From positions 1,760,001 to 1,824,000 of the forward strand of contig NZ_JAUSYV010000001.1 in NCBI RefSeq assembly GCF_030817055.1: DNA of 64,000 nt, written 5' to 3'. The position numbers and the translations under genes were made by a program. The notes under the pieces were generated by a model that saw only the letters and a list, made by a program, of their open reading frames with translations, did no database searches and was not told the DNA's origin. The DNA is from Bacillus sp. V2I10 (GTDB lineage: Bacteria; Bacillota; Bacilli; Bacillales; Bacillaceae). Shown piece after piece: positions 41,353 to 50,190 of this stretch (positions are counted from its first letter, which is position 1; the number at the start of each line of letters is the position of its first letter).

Positions 41353-41369
41353 AGATGCAACCTTTGTTA

Positions 41370-41399
41370 AAACCTCAACGTCGGTTGAGGTTTTTTCTT
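41370..41399 (+). terminator. Intrinsic terminator after mnmA
   Basis: Perfect 10-bp stem AAACCTCAAC (41370-41379) / GTTGAGGTTT (41384-41393) with a GTCG loop and T run. Confidence 0.93.
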
Positions 41400-41437
41400 T
41401 AAGTCATAGGAACGAATAAAAATATACCCACATTTAT

Positions 41438-41498
41438 GTCTAGCGCAAGCGTCTGGCTCCTCGGTCAGAACGGATCAAGGCGCTTGCGCTTTTCTTTT
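41438..41498. repeat. Dispersed intergenic repeat, short copy
   Basis: GTCTAGCGCAAGCGTCTGGC and CTCGGTCAGAACGGATCAAG followed by GCGCTTGCGCTTTTCTTTT. The ends form a perfect 10-bp inverted repeat AGCGCAAGCG (41442-41451) / CGCTTGCGCT (41481-41490) with a T run, so it folds as a terminator-like hairpin. It keeps the termini of the family but lacks the AAAAAGTCAAA centre, looking like an internally deleted copy. Confidence 0.75.
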
Positions 41499-41529
41499 AA
41501 AAATTTTGTTGCCGGGAGTGCTGTTGATA

Positions 41530-42183
41530 ATGAGTGATAAAAGTACATTAGGAATAGAAGCAATGCAAAAAGGCGATTTTGAAAAAGCAGCAGGATATTT
41601 TTCAGAGGCTATTGAAAAAAACCCCAAGGACGCTGTTTGTTATGTGAATTTCGGAAATTTATTGGCAGCAGTAGGAGAACTTGAAAAAGCGATTTCTTTT
41701 TTTGAGAAGGCTATTGAATTAGATGCAAACACGACAACTGCCTACTATGGTGCAGGCAATGTTTATTACAACAGCGAACAGTTTCAAGCGTCGCAAAAAA
41801 TGTTTTTAAAAGCGATTCAAAAAGGGATGAATCATTCGGATGTCTTTTTCATGCTCGGAATGAGCTATGTGCAAATGGAACAGCCGCTGCCTGCCCTTCC
41901 ATATCTGCAAAGAGCAGTGGAATTAAATGAAGAGGACACGGAAGCGCGCTTTCAATATGGATTATGTTTAGCCCAGCAGGAATCACTGAATGAAGCCATT
42001 CGTCAATTTCAGATTGTAGTGGAGCAGGACCCTAATCATGCGGACGCATACTATAATTTAGGTGTTGGCTACGCATTTAAAGAGGATGCAAAAAAAGCCA
42101 TGGACATGCTGGACCTAGCTTTGAGCATACAGCCGGATCATGATATGGCTGCTAATTTGAAGCAGCTTATGCAAACACTGTAA
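41530..42183 (+). CDS. yrrB: TPR repeat protein (YrrB-like)
   Basis: 217 residues made of about six tetratricopeptide repeats (for example AVCYVNFGNLLAAVGELEKA, ADAYYNLGVGYAFKEDAKKA), a protein-protein interaction scaffold with no catalytic site. The role is unknown. The start is uncertain: GGGAG (41514-41518) is 11 bases from ATG 41530 and 5 from TTG 41524. recD2 follows after 29 bases. Confidence 0.85.
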   Translation: MSDKSTLGIEAMQKGDFEKAAGYFSEAIEKNPKDAVCYVNFGNLLAAVGELEKAISFFEKAIELDANTTTAYYGAGNVYYNSEQFQASQKMFLKAIQKGMNHSDVFFMLGMSYVQMEQPLPALPYLQRAVELNEEDTEARFQYGLCLAQQESLNEAIRQFQIVVEQDPNHADAYYNLGVGYAFKEDAKKAMDMLDLALSIQPDHDMAANLKQLMQTL

Positions 42184-42212
42184 GAAGAAGGCAATCAGGG
42201 GGAGGAGATCTT

Positions 42213-44588
42213 GTGCAGCAAAAGGCGGACCTGTTTCAAGAGCAGGAACGGTTTTTAAAAGGAAAGATCATCACGGTTATTTATCAGAATGACCAAAACC
42301 ATTATACCGTTTTAAAGACGGAGGTTCTTGAAACGAGCGAAAATTATGATCAAAAAGAAATAACCGTGACAGGCTATTTTCCTCTTCTGCATGAAGATGA
42401 GACATATACCTTTTTTGGGATGCTGACGCAGCATCCGAAATTTGGCCAGCAATTTCAGGCTGAACATTATCGGAAAGAAATTCCAAAAACGCGCGACGGT
42501 GTCATTCAATACCTTTCAAGCGATCTGTTTAAAGGGATTGGCAGAAAAACAGCTGAAGCCATAGTGGATGTTCTAGGTGAAGGCGCGATTTCTAAAATAA
42601 TGGAAGATCCTTCGGTGCTTGACAAAGTGCCGAAGCTCGGCAAAGACAAAGCAAAACAGCTTCTTGATCAGCTGAAGGAGCATCAGGGTCTAGAGCAGGC
42701 AATGATTATTTTAAATCAGCTTGGGTTTGGCCCTCAGCTTTCCATGAAAATTTACCAGTCCTATCAGGAAAGAACGATCCAAGTGATTCAGGAAAATCCT
42801 TTTCAGCTAGTTAAAGATATCGAGGGAATTGGCTTCGTGCGCGCTGATGAGCTTGGAGGACAAATGGGCCTCGGCGGAAACCATCCTGAGAGGATTAAAG
42901 CGGCTTGCTTTTATACAATTGAACATCTTTGCCTTCAAGAGGGCCATACATATGTTTCACTGGAGCAGTTAATTATAAAATCAATGGAATTGCTGAATTC
43001 ATCGAAGAGTTCAGGAATCATTGAAACAGATATCTCGGAGCAAGTAATCAAACTTGCAGAAGATAAAGGGATTATTATTGAAGAAGACAGAGCTTATCTG
43101 CCGTCCCTCTTTTTTGCTGAACAGGGGCTTGTGAAAAGTATCCAGCGTGTCCTTTTGCAGACAGAATATGACAGCATTTTCCCTGAATCAGAGTTTTTGC
43201 TTTCACTCGGAAAACTGGAAGAGAGAATGAAAGTGCAGTACGCGCCGACTCAAAAAGAAGCCATACAAACGGCTCTGATGTCCCCTATGCTGCTGCTGAC
43301 GGGAGGACCTGGTACAGGCAAGACAACCGTTATTAAAGGGATCGTAGAGCTTTACGCAGATTTGCATGGCTGTTCGCTTGAGCAAAAAGACTATAAAAAA
43401 GAAGAGCCTTTTCCAATCTCATTAGTTGCTCCGACAGGACGGGCAGCAAAAAGAATGACAGAAGCAACAGGCCTACCGGCTGTAACGATTCACCGGCTGT
43501 TAAAGTGGAACGGTGCAGAAGGATTTGACCACGGGGAAGATAATCCGATCGGTGCAAAACTGCTGATTGTTGATGAAATGTCGATGGTGGACACTTGGAT
43601 TGCAAATCAGCTGTTTAAAGCTCTGCCTGAACATATTCAGGTCATAATGGTTGGAGATGAAGATCAGCTGCCCTCTGTAGGACCCGGTCAAGTGCTGCGT
43701 GATTTGCTTGAATCTCAAGCAGTTCCCGTTGTAAGACTGACGGATATTTATAGACAGGCAGAGGGTTCATCCATAATAGAGCTTGCACATGATATTAAAA
43801 AAGGAAGGCTGCCGGATAATCTGACTGCACCTACTAAAGACAGATCCTTTATTCGCTGCAGCGGTGCACAGGTAAAGGAAGTCGTCGAGAAAGTCATATC
43901 AAACGCCATCAAAAAAGGGTATACAGCCCGAGATGTTCAAGTGCTTGCTCCGATGTACCGCGGGCCTGCTGGCATAGATCAGCTTAATATTATGCTGCAG
44001 CAGCTGTTTAATCCTAAAGCTGAAAACAAAAGGGAAATGAAATTTGGCGAGACTGTATACAGATCGGGTGATAAAGTCCTTCAGCTCGTTAATCAGCCTG
44101 AGAGCAATGTTTATAACGGCGATATCGGCGAGATTGTGTCCATTTTTTATGCAAAGGAAAACACTGAAAAAGAAGATATGATTGTCATCTCTTTTGATGG
44201 CAATGATGTCACATATACAAAATCAGATTTCAATCAATTTACGCATGCCTTTTGCTGTTCGATCCATAAATCACAGGGCAGCGAATTCCCGATTGTTGTT
44301 GTGCCTGTCGTCAAAAGCTATTACAGAATGCTTAGAAGGAACTTAATTTATACGGCCATTACAAGAAGCAAGCAGTTTTTAATCCTTTGCGGAGAACAAG
44401 ACGCCCTTTTGCGGGGAATTGAAAACAGAGATCATTTAAACCGTCAGACTTCTTTAAAAATGAAGCTTTCAGAAAAACAGCCTATTATTGAAGAGCATAC
44501 AGGGGAGCTTCCTTTTGACCTTGCTGATGCCATGATCGGAATGGAAGGCATTACCCCGTATGACTTTATGGAAGACAACAAAATCTAA
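42213..44588 (+). CDS. recD2: ATP-dependent DNA helicase RecD2
   Basis: SF1B 5'-3' helicase not tied to RecBC. 791 residues: N-terminal OB-like and HhH region (about 80-220; FKGIGRKTAEAIVDVLG, DIEGIGFVRADELG), Walker A LLTGGPGTGKTTVIKG, Walker B IVDEMSMVD, GDEDQLPSVGPGQVL (motif III), and C-terminal 2B/SH3 with THAFCCSIHKSQGSEFP and YTAITRSKQFL. The long N-terminus distinguishes RecD2 from RecD. GTG start with GGGGGAGGAG upstream. Confidence 0.96.
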   Translation: MQQKADLFQEQERFLKGKIITVIYQNDQNHYTVLKTEVLETSENYDQKEITVTGYFPLLHEDETYTFFGMLTQHPKFGQQFQAEHYRKEIPKTRDGVIQYLSSDLFKGIGRKTAEAIVDVLGEGAISKIMEDPSVLDKVPKLGKDKAKQLLDQLKEHQGLEQAMIILNQLGFGPQLSMKIYQSYQERTIQVIQENPFQLVKDIEGIGFVRADELGGQMGLGGNHPERIKAACFYTIEHLCLQEGHTYVSLEQLIIKSMELLNSSKSSGIIETDISEQVIKLAEDKGIIIEEDRAYLPSLFFAEQGLVKSIQRVLLQTEYDSIFPESEFLLSLGKLEERMKVQYAPTQKEAIQTALMSPMLLLTGGPGTGKTTVIKGIVELYADLHGCSLEQKDYKKEEPFPISLVAPTGRAAKRMTEATGLPAVTIHRLLKWNGAEGFDHGEDNPIGAKLLIVDEMSMVDTWIANQLFKALPEHIQVIMVGDEDQLPSVGPGQVLRDLLESQAVPVVRLTDIYRQAEGSSIIELAHDIKKGRLPDNLTAPTKDRSFIRCSGAQVKEVVEKVISNAIKKGYTARDVQVLAPMYRGPAGIDQLNIMLQQLFNPKAENKREMKFGETVYRSGDKVLQLVNQPESNVYNGDIGEIVSIFYAKENTEKEDMIVISFDGNDVTYTKSDFNQFTHAFCCSIHKSQGSEFPIVVVPVVKSYYRMLRRNLIYTAITRSKQFLILCGEQDALLRGIENRDHLNRQTSLKMKLSEKQPIIEEHTGELPFDLADAMIGMEGITPYDFMEDNKI

Positions 44589-44614
44589 GAATGTTCGGAA
44601 AGGGGGAGTTTCTC

Positions 44615-45091
44615 CTGCGGACATTTACAGAGCTCAGAGGAATGCCGGCAGTTGATGTTGAAGATGGATCAATCGCTGGTTTTGTATCTGATGTTTGTTT
44701 TGATGCAAATGGCTCTTTTATAGGGCTGTTATTAAATGAAAAAGGGATATTCAGAAAAGGGCGCATCGTTCCGGCAGAGACGATTTGTACAATAGGCAAG
44801 GACGGGATTATGGTTAACGGCAGAAGCAGTCTGAAATCGATGTCTGAATTTAGAGAGGCTTATTTCCTGCAATCACACCGGAGGATCCAGTACAAAGCAG
44901 TCTATTCTACGGAAGGAGAAAAGCTTGGGCTTCTTGCTGATGTATACTTTTCTGAACAAGTGGGCACCATTGTAGCATATGAACTGACGGACGGATTCTT
45001 TGCAGATATGATGGAGGGAAAACGAAAGCTTGACCCTCCTGGGTCTTTAACCATTAGCAAAGATGCAATCGTCATGGATTTTATTCATTAG
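44615..45091 (+). CDS. yrrD: PRC-barrel domain protein (YrrD-like)
   Basis: About 158 residues holding two PRC-barrel-like halves (RTFTELRGMPAVDVEDGSIA and YKAVYSTEGEKLGLLADVYF). Function unknown. The frame begins at ATG 44591, which lacks a ribosome site, while AAAGGGGGAG (44599-44608) lies inside the reading frame and is correctly spaced only for CTG 44615, which gives MRTFTELRG. I therefore prefer a CTG start; ATG 44591 would add eight residues. Confidence 0.72.
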   Translation: MRTFTELRGMPAVDVEDGSIAGFVSDVCFDANGSFIGLLLNEKGIFRKGRIVPAETICTIGKDGIMVNGRSSLKSMSEFREAYFLQSHRRIQYKAVYSTEGEKLGLLADVYFSEQVGTIVAYELTDGFFADMMEGKRKLDPPGSLTISKDAIVMDFIH

Positions 45092-45105
45092 CGAGGTGCA
45101 CCGCA

Positions 45106-45297
45106 TTGTTAAAATGCCCGAATTGTAAAAGTAAGGATATTGGGAAGATTGGCGTGAATCAGTATTATTGCTGGGGCTGCTTTATTGAGCTGTCCATATC
45201 CAAGGGCCAAATCTTTACCCATCAAGTGGAAGAGGACGGTTCTTTAAGTTCTCTTGATGATCTTTTTACAGATGATGATCGGACAATCAGCATGTAG
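45106..45297 (+). CDS. Small zinc-ribbon-like protein
   Basis: 63 residues. The N-terminal CPNCKSKDIGKIGVNQYYCW and following GC form a CxxC...CxxC zinc ribbon; the C-terminus is acidic (SLDDLFTDDDR). Function unknown. TTG start, with GCGAGGTG about eight bases upstream, 14 bases after the yrrD stop. Confidence 0.8.
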   Translation: MLKCPNCKSKDIGKIGVNQYYCWGCFIELSISKGQIFTHQVEEDGSLSSLDDLFTDDDRTISM

Positions 45298-45320
45298 ACA
45301 TAATGAAGGGGGAACCAGCA

Positions 45321-45425
45321 ATGAACCGCAGAATGTCCTCAATGCTTTCAGATCTGATTGGACGCATTCCGATGTCCAAACGTTCCATGAAAAGAATGCG
45401 AAAACGAATGATGAAAAGGTTTTAA
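45321..45425 (+). CDS. 34-residue Met/Arg-rich protein (YrzQ/DUF3918-like)
   Basis: ATG 45321 with AAGGGGGA eight bases upstream, ending TAA 45423-45425. The product begins MNRRMSSMLSDLIGRIPMSK and ends with a run of Lys, Arg and Met. It contains eight methionines and is strongly basic. The C-terminal SMKRMRKRMMKRF resembles the DUF3918 (YrzQ) tail. Third gene after recD2-yrrD, ending at a perfect terminator. Confidence 0.68.
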   Translation: MNRRMSSMLSDLIGRIPMSKRSMKRMRKRMMKRF

Positions 45426-45432
45426 TGCGTTG

Positions 45433-45464
45433 TCCCCTGCTGTGAATAAAGCAGGGGATTTTTC
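45433..45464 (+). terminator. Intrinsic terminator after yrzQ-like gene
   Basis: Perfect 9-bp stem TCCCCTGCT (45433-45441) / AGCAGGGGA (45450-45458), then T residues. Confidence 0.92.
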
Positions 45465-45511
45465 ATTTTTTAGAAATAAAATAATCGTTTAGCGGCCCTA
45501 ATCCTTCGCTA

Positions 45512-45630
45512 TGCCTTGGACAAAGCGCGTACAACAGAAAAAGTGCTTCTTAGTAGAAAAAAGTGCATCAAAGCGGTCCACCGGTTTCTTATCTTCTTCA
45601 GGAGCAGAACATGGCGCTTTCGCTATTAAA
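45512..45630. repeat. Degenerate copy of dispersed repeat
   Basis: Contains AGAAAAAGTGCTTC and AGAAAAAAGTGCATCAAAGC, then TTTCTTATCTTCTTCAGGAG and GGCGCTTTCGCTATT. The right half resembles the end of the 59346-59470 copy (TTCTTATCTTCCCTTCCTGAG, GCGCTTGCACTATT); the left half resembles the tandem units at 29428-29530. Alignment by eye only. Confidence 0.5.
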
Positions 45631-45687
45631 ATTTCAATGCATATTTCGTCCTCTCCTCCCCAAACTAAAGATGAGGAGTGATGCATT

Positions 45688-46749
45688 TTGAAGGAACGTT
45701 ATATTAAATGGCTGATGAGAATCGGTATTTTTCTTTTATGTTTGCTATCTGTTTATCTATTTTTGAAGCTCCGTGTCCTTTGGGATCCTTTTTTTATTAT
45801 CATCAAAGCTATCCTTCTTCCATTTTTGATCGCCGGGTTTATTACCTATTTGCTGCATCCGGTTATTGAGAAACTGCATTCCACTGGAGTTCCGCGCACA
45901 CTCTCAATCTTAATTATCTACACTCTTTTCTTTGGCGGGATCGGTTATGGCTTTTACAAGGGGATTCCAGTCATGATTGAACAGCTTAAGGATCTTTCTG
46001 AAAGTTTTCCGGTATTTGAGAAAAAATATCAGGGATGGCTATCCACGATCCATAATCAGACTGACCGGTTTCCTGAAGAGGTTCACGCTAGAATTGAATC
46101 AGCTTTTCAAAATATAGAAGCCTGGTTTTCCTATTGGATTGACAGAATCTTAAATAGCATAGGAAGGGTTTTCGATTATGTATTAATTATCGCTCTCATT
46201 CCTTTTCTGGTATTCTATATGCTGAAAGATTATGAGCAAATTAAAAAAGCAGCCTGGTATTTAACTCCCAAGCGATGGAGACCTGAGGCAGTCATTTTTG
46301 TCCGGGATGTCGATCAGTCATTGGGAAATTACATAAGAGGGCAGCTTCTTGTTTGTTTTATAATTGGTTTTTTGGCATTTATATCACTTTGGTTTTTCGA
46401 TATTAAATATCCTTTAGTCATTGGCATTTTAATTGGCGTAACGAATGTCATTCCATACTTCGGACCGATTATTGGAGCCGTTCCGGCAGTCATTATTTCA
46501 GCATCCATGTCTCTTGATACTGTCCTGATTGTAATCATTATTATTTTTTCGCTGCAATTTATCGAGGGGAATATTCTTGGTCCTTTAATCGTTGGAAGAA
46601 GTCTTCACATGCATCCCATTGTCATTATGCTGGCCCTTTTAGCAGGAGGAGAAATTGCAGGGATTATCGGGATGATTTTAGCGGTTCCTGTATTAGCTGT
46701 TTTAAAAGTGACTTTGCTGCATCTCGTACAATTGAGAAGACAGCATTGA
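45688..46749 (+). CDS. yrrI: AI-2E family transporter (YrrI-like permease)
   Basis: 353 residues with seven to eight membrane helices and a central soluble loop (about 105-155); family motifs LIPFLVFYMLKDYEQIKK, LGNYIRGQLLVCFIIG, GVTNVIPYFGPIIGAVPAV and LQFIEGNILGPLIVGRSLHM. The family includes the AI-2 exporter TqsA and some Na+/H+ antiporters; substrate here is unknown. TTG start with GAGGAGTG upstream. Its TGA stop is embedded in the alaS promoter -35. Confidence 0.88.
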   Translation: MKERYIKWLMRIGIFLLCLLSVYLFLKLRVLWDPFFIIIKAILLPFLIAGFITYLLHPVIEKLHSTGVPRTLSILIIYTLFFGGIGYGFYKGIPVMIEQLKDLSESFPVFEKKYQGWLSTIHNQTDRFPEEVHARIESAFQNIEAWFSYWIDRILNSIGRVFDYVLIIALIPFLVFYMLKDYEQIKKAAWYLTPKRWRPEAVIFVRDVDQSLGNYIRGQLLVCFIIGFLAFISLWFFDIKYPLVIGILIGVTNVIPYFGPIIGAVPAVIISASMSLDTVLIVIIIIFSLQFIEGNILGPLIVGRSLHMHPIVIMLALLAGGEIAGIIGMILAVPVLAVLKVTLLHLVQLRRQH

Positions 46750-46775
46750 CATCGTCACATCCTATGAACTATAAT
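46746..46775 (+). promoter_or_regulatory. SigA promoter of alaS
   Basis: Consensus TTGACA (46746-46751), 18-bp spacer, consensus TATAAT (46770-46775). The yrrI stop TGA (46747-46749) is inside the -35 box. Confidence 0.9.
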
Positions 46776-46781
46776 TCTGCG

Positions 46782-47048
46782 TATACACTGCATATATTTT
46801 ATAAAAACGATGAAGGAACGAGTACGTTTCAGACCATCTGACAAGAGAGGAATTTCCCAGGCTGAGAGGAATTCCAGGATGAAGGGAAACAGAAGGCTAT
46901 TCCAGAGTGCAGGCAAACCCTGCCGTCTTAACCCCGTTACGGTTAAATGAAGCTGATGGACATTAAGTCCATAATCAGGGTGGTACCGCGAGCAATCTCT
47001 CGTCCCTGTGAAAATCTCTATGATTTTCACAGGGGCGGGAGTTTTTTA
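46782..47048 (+). promoter_or_regulatory. T-box leader of alaS (alanine)
   Basis: Stem I base GGAA / TTCC with GAGTAC on the 5' strand (about 46816-46825) and AGAAGGCTA on the 3' strand (46891-46899), giving specifier GCT (46896-46898), an alanine codon. T-box AGGGTGGTACCGCG at 46977-46990; UGGU fits A73 of tRNA-Ala. Terminator stem of 20 bp (46997-47016 / 47022-47041) with two G-U pairs and a T run. Uncharged tRNA-Ala should favour read-through into alaS. Confidence 0.95.
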
Positions 47049-47132
47049 TTTTGTTAAAGGCTATTTTAAGAGAAGGTGTATGAAAGACACAGCTTTCTTT
47101 ATGTAAACAGCCGCAATAAAGGAGGAAAAAAG

Positions 47133-49766
47133 ATGAAAACACTAACTTCAGCACAAGTTCGTCAAATGTTTTTAGATTTCTTCAAGGAAAAAGGCCATGC
47201 AGTGGAACCAAGTGCTTCTCTGGTTCCTCATGAAGATCCGTCCCTGCTTTGGATCAACAGCGGAGTTGCGACATTGAAAAAATATTTCGACGGCCGAGTC
47301 ATCCCGGCAAATCCAAGAATTTGCAATGCACAAAAATCAATCCGGACAAATGATATTGAAAATGTCGGCAAGACAGCCCGTCATCATACATTTTTTGAGA
47401 TGCTTGGAAACTTTTCAATCGGTGATTATTTTAAAGTAGAAGCCATCGAGTGGGCATGGGAATTCTTAACGAGTGAAGAGTGGATTGGCTTTGATCCAGA
47501 AAAACTGTCCGTTACCATTCATCCGGAAGATGATGAAGCATTCTTAATCTGGAAAGATAAAATTGGTGTGCCTGAAGAGCGGATTATCCGTCTGGAAGGA
47601 AACTTCTGGGATATCGGCGAGGGACCAAGCGGACCGAATACAGAAATTTTCTATGACCGCGGCAAAGTTTATGGAAACGACCCTAAAGACCCTGAGTTAT
47701 ACCCAGGCGGAGAAAATGAGCGATACCTGGAAGTATGGAACCTTGTATTCTCAGAGTTCAATCATAATTCAGACGGTACATATACCCCGCTGCCAAAGAA
47801 AAACATTGATACAGGAATGGGACTTGAGCGGATGGTATCTGTTATTCAGGACGTTCCGACCAACTTCGATACAGATTTGTTTATGCCGATCATCGAATCA
47901 ACTGAAACGATTTCAGGCGAAAAATACCGCACTGATCATGAAAAAGATGAAGCCTTCAAGGTTGTAGCTGATCATATTCGCACGGTTACATTTGCTGTTG
48001 GAGATGGTGCCCTTCCATCAAATGAAGGACGCGGATACGTGCTGCGCCGCCTTTTGCGCAGAGCAGTAAGATATGCAAAGAAACTCAATATCAACCGCCC
48101 GTTTATGTATGAGCTTGTACCGGTTGTCGGGGAAATTATGGTTGACTTCTACCCTGAAGTAAAAGCAAAAACAGAGTTTATTCAAAAAGTCATAAAAAAT
48201 GAAGAAGAACGCTTCCATGAAACGTTAAATGACGGATTGTCCATTTTATCTGAAGTTGTAAAATTGCAAAAAGCTAAAGGAAGCCGCATCATTCCTGGAA
48301 CGGACGTTTTCCGTCTTTATGATACATACGGATTTCCTGTTGAACTTACAGAAGAGTACGCACAAGAAGAGCAAATGGAAATCGACCATGAAGGCTTCAA
48401 AAAAGAGATGGAAGGCCAGCGCGAGCGTGCACGTGCTGCAAGGCAGGATGTTGATTCTATGCAGGTGCAGGGCGGAGTACTTGGCGAAATTAAAGCCGAC
48501 AGCACTTTCGTCGGATACACTCAGCTTACGGCGAAAGCTTCAGTGTCTGTTCTTCTGAAAGACGGGAAGCTGACAGACAATGCAAATGCTGGAGATGAAG
48601 TGCAGCTTATTTTAAATGAAACGCCTTTTTATGCTGAGAGCGGCGGTCAAATTGCGGATGAAGGCACAATTGAAAATGATGCAGTCAAATTGCAAGTAAA
48701 GCATGTACAAAAGGCTCCAAATGGACAAAACCTGCATACTGCAGTTGTGATCAGCGGCACAGTGAAAACAAATGATGAAGTAACTGCTGCTGTTAATGAA
48801 ACAACTAGAAGTGCGGTCATTAAAAACCATACTGCAACACATCTCTTGCATCAGGCTCTTAAAGATGTTCTTGGGGGACATGTCAATCAGGCAGGATCAC
48901 TTGTAACAGCTGAAAGACTTCGATTTGACTTTTCACATTTTGGTCAAGTGCAGCCTGAAGAGCTTGAACAGATTGAGCAAATTGTAAACGAACAAATCTG
49001 GAAGAGCATCGGAGTCAATATCGAGCTTAAACCAATTGCTGAAGCGAAGGAAATGGGTGCAATGGCTCTTTTTGGCGAAAAATACGGAAATATTGTCAGA
49101 GTTGTTCAAGTAGGAGATTACAGCCTTGAACTGTGCGGAGGCTGCCATGTTGACAATACCGCTTCCATCGGCCTGTTTAAAATTGTAGCTGAAACAGGAA
49201 TAGGTGCAGGCACACGAAGAATAGAAGCAGTTACCGGACAAGCCGCTTATCAGCTGATAAAAGACCAGCTATCCATTCTTTTTGACGTTTCATCAAAACT
49301 GAAATCAAATCCTAAAGATGCTGCAAGCCGTGTAGATGCGCTGCTCAGTGAAGTTCGCTCTCTCCAAAGGGAAAATGAATCATTAACAGCTAAATTGGGT
49401 AATGTAGAAGCTGGAAGCTTATTGGGCAGCGCTGTACAAATTGATGGTGTAACCCTTCTTTCAAGCAAAGTAAATGCAAAAGACATGAACAGTCTTAGAA
49501 CAATGGTCGATGAATTAAAGCAAAAATTAGGATCAGCCATTGTCATTCTTGGAGCAGCTCATGACGGAAAAGTAAGTCTTGCAGCAGGAGTTACAAGTGA
49601 TTTAGTCGAAAAGGGTTACCACTCAGGGAAATTAATTAAAGAGGTAGCTGTAAGATGCGGAGGAAGCGGAGGCGGCCGTCCTGATATGGCACAGGCTGGC
49701 GGCAAGGATCCTGAAAAACTTGAAGAAGCTTTGAAGTATGCATTAGAATGGGTTAAAACTATCTAA
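47133..49766 (+). CDS. alaS: Alanyl-tRNA synthetase
   Basis: 877 residues: catalytic domain with SAQVRQMFLDFFKEKGH, PNTEIFYDRG and DTGMGLERM; editing domain with zinc-binding HTATHLLHQAL and CGGCHVDNT; C-terminal C-Ala domain (about 735 on) ending with the glycine-rich GGSGGGRPDMAQAGG. The frame is open from 47076, but AAAGGAGG (47117-47124) directs ATG 47133. Expression is set by the T-box leader. Confidence 0.98.
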   Translation: MKTLTSAQVRQMFLDFFKEKGHAVEPSASLVPHEDPSLLWINSGVATLKKYFDGRVIPANPRICNAQKSIRTNDIENVGKTARHHTFFEMLGNFSIGDYFKVEAIEWAWEFLTSEEWIGFDPEKLSVTIHPEDDEAFLIWKDKIGVPEERIIRLEGNFWDIGEGPSGPNTEIFYDRGKVYGNDPKDPELYPGGENERYLEVWNLVFSEFNHNSDGTYTPLPKKNIDTGMGLERMVSVIQDVPTNFDTDLFMPIIESTETISGEKYRTDHEKDEAFKVVADHIRTVTFAVGDGALPSNEGRGYVLRRLLRRAVRYAKKLNINRPFMYELVPVVGEIMVDFYPEVKAKTEFIQKVIKNEEERFHETLNDGLSILSEVVKLQKAKGSRIIPGTDVFRLYDTYGFPVELTEEYAQEEQMEIDHEGFKKEMEGQRERARAARQDVDSMQVQGGVLGEIKADSTFVGYTQLTAKASVSVLLKDGKLTDNANAGDEVQLILNETPFYAESGGQIADEGTIENDAVKLQVKHVQKAPNGQNLHTAVVISGTVKTNDEVTAAVNETTRSAVIKNHTATHLLHQALKDVLGGHVNQAGSLVTAERLRFDFSHFGQVQPEELEQIEQIVNEQIWKSIGVNIELKPIAEAKEMGAMALFGEKYGNIVRVVQVGDYSLELCGGCHVDNTASIGLFKIVAETGIGAGTRRIEAVTGQAAYQLIKDQLSILFDVSSKLKSNPKDAASRVDALLSEVRSLQRENESLTAKLGNVEAGSLLGSAVQIDGVTLLSSKVNAKDMNSLRTMVDELKQKLGSAIVILGAAHDGKVSLAAGVTSDLVEKGYHSGKLIKEVAVRCGGSGGGRPDMAQAGGKDPEKLEEALKYALEWVKTI

Positions 49767-49790
49767 TATAGGGATCAATGAACCTGTTGC

Positions 49791-49826
49791 TTTCTGGCGG
49801 AATTTCTCTAAAGATTTCGCCAGAAA
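49791..49826. terminator. Hairpin after alaS
   Basis: Perfect 9-bp outer stem TTTCTGGCG (49791-49799) / CGCCAGAAA (49818-49826). It has no T run, so it may be a weak or factor-assisted terminator, or an RNA-stabilising hairpin before the yrzL group. Confidence 0.5.
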
Positions 49827-49922
49827 GTGAAATCCGTTTTATAATTTCAATAGTTAGTGTAGAATGGTAGTATGAATGGACAAGCAGATTCCACAGGTGA
49901 ATCTGGGAAAGAGGTGCGAGTG

Positions 49923-50189
49923 ATGAGTTCCTTTGATAAAACGATGAAGTTTAACTTTTCTGAGGAAGCAGTGGAAACAAATGTGAATGAAGTCCTGTTC
50001 ACTGTATACGATGCTTTGAAAGAAAAAGGCTATAATCCGATTAACCAAATCGTTGGGTACCTGCTCTCTGGAGATCCTGCATATATCCCCCGTCATCGCG
50101 ATGCAAGAAATTTAATTCGCAAGCTTGAACGGGATGAACTCATTGAGGAATTGGTTAAATCGTACTTACACCATCATAGAGAGGATTAA
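49923..50189 (+). CDS. yrzL: IreB family regulatory phosphoprotein (YrzL, DUF965)
   Basis: 88 residues starting MSSFDKTMKFNFSEEAVETN, with NPINQIVGYLLSGDPAYIPR and ARNLIRKLERDELIEEL, strongly conserved DUF965 features. In Enterococcus IreB is a small target of the IreK Ser/Thr kinase and affects cephalosporin resistance; in Bacillus the role is unclear. ATG 49923 (GTG one codon earlier is possible) follows AGAGGTG. The ruvX start is one base after its stop. Confidence 0.93.
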   Translation: MSSFDKTMKFNFSEEAVETNVNEVLFTVYDALKEKGYNPINQIVGYLLSGDPAYIPRHRDARNLIRKLERDELIEELVKSYLHHHRED

Positions 50190-50190
50190 T

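Noticed and set aside
49791..49826. Hairpin after alaS as a firm terminator or riboswitch
   Set aside because: No T run and no recognisable riboswitch motif; listed only as a hairpin with low confidence.
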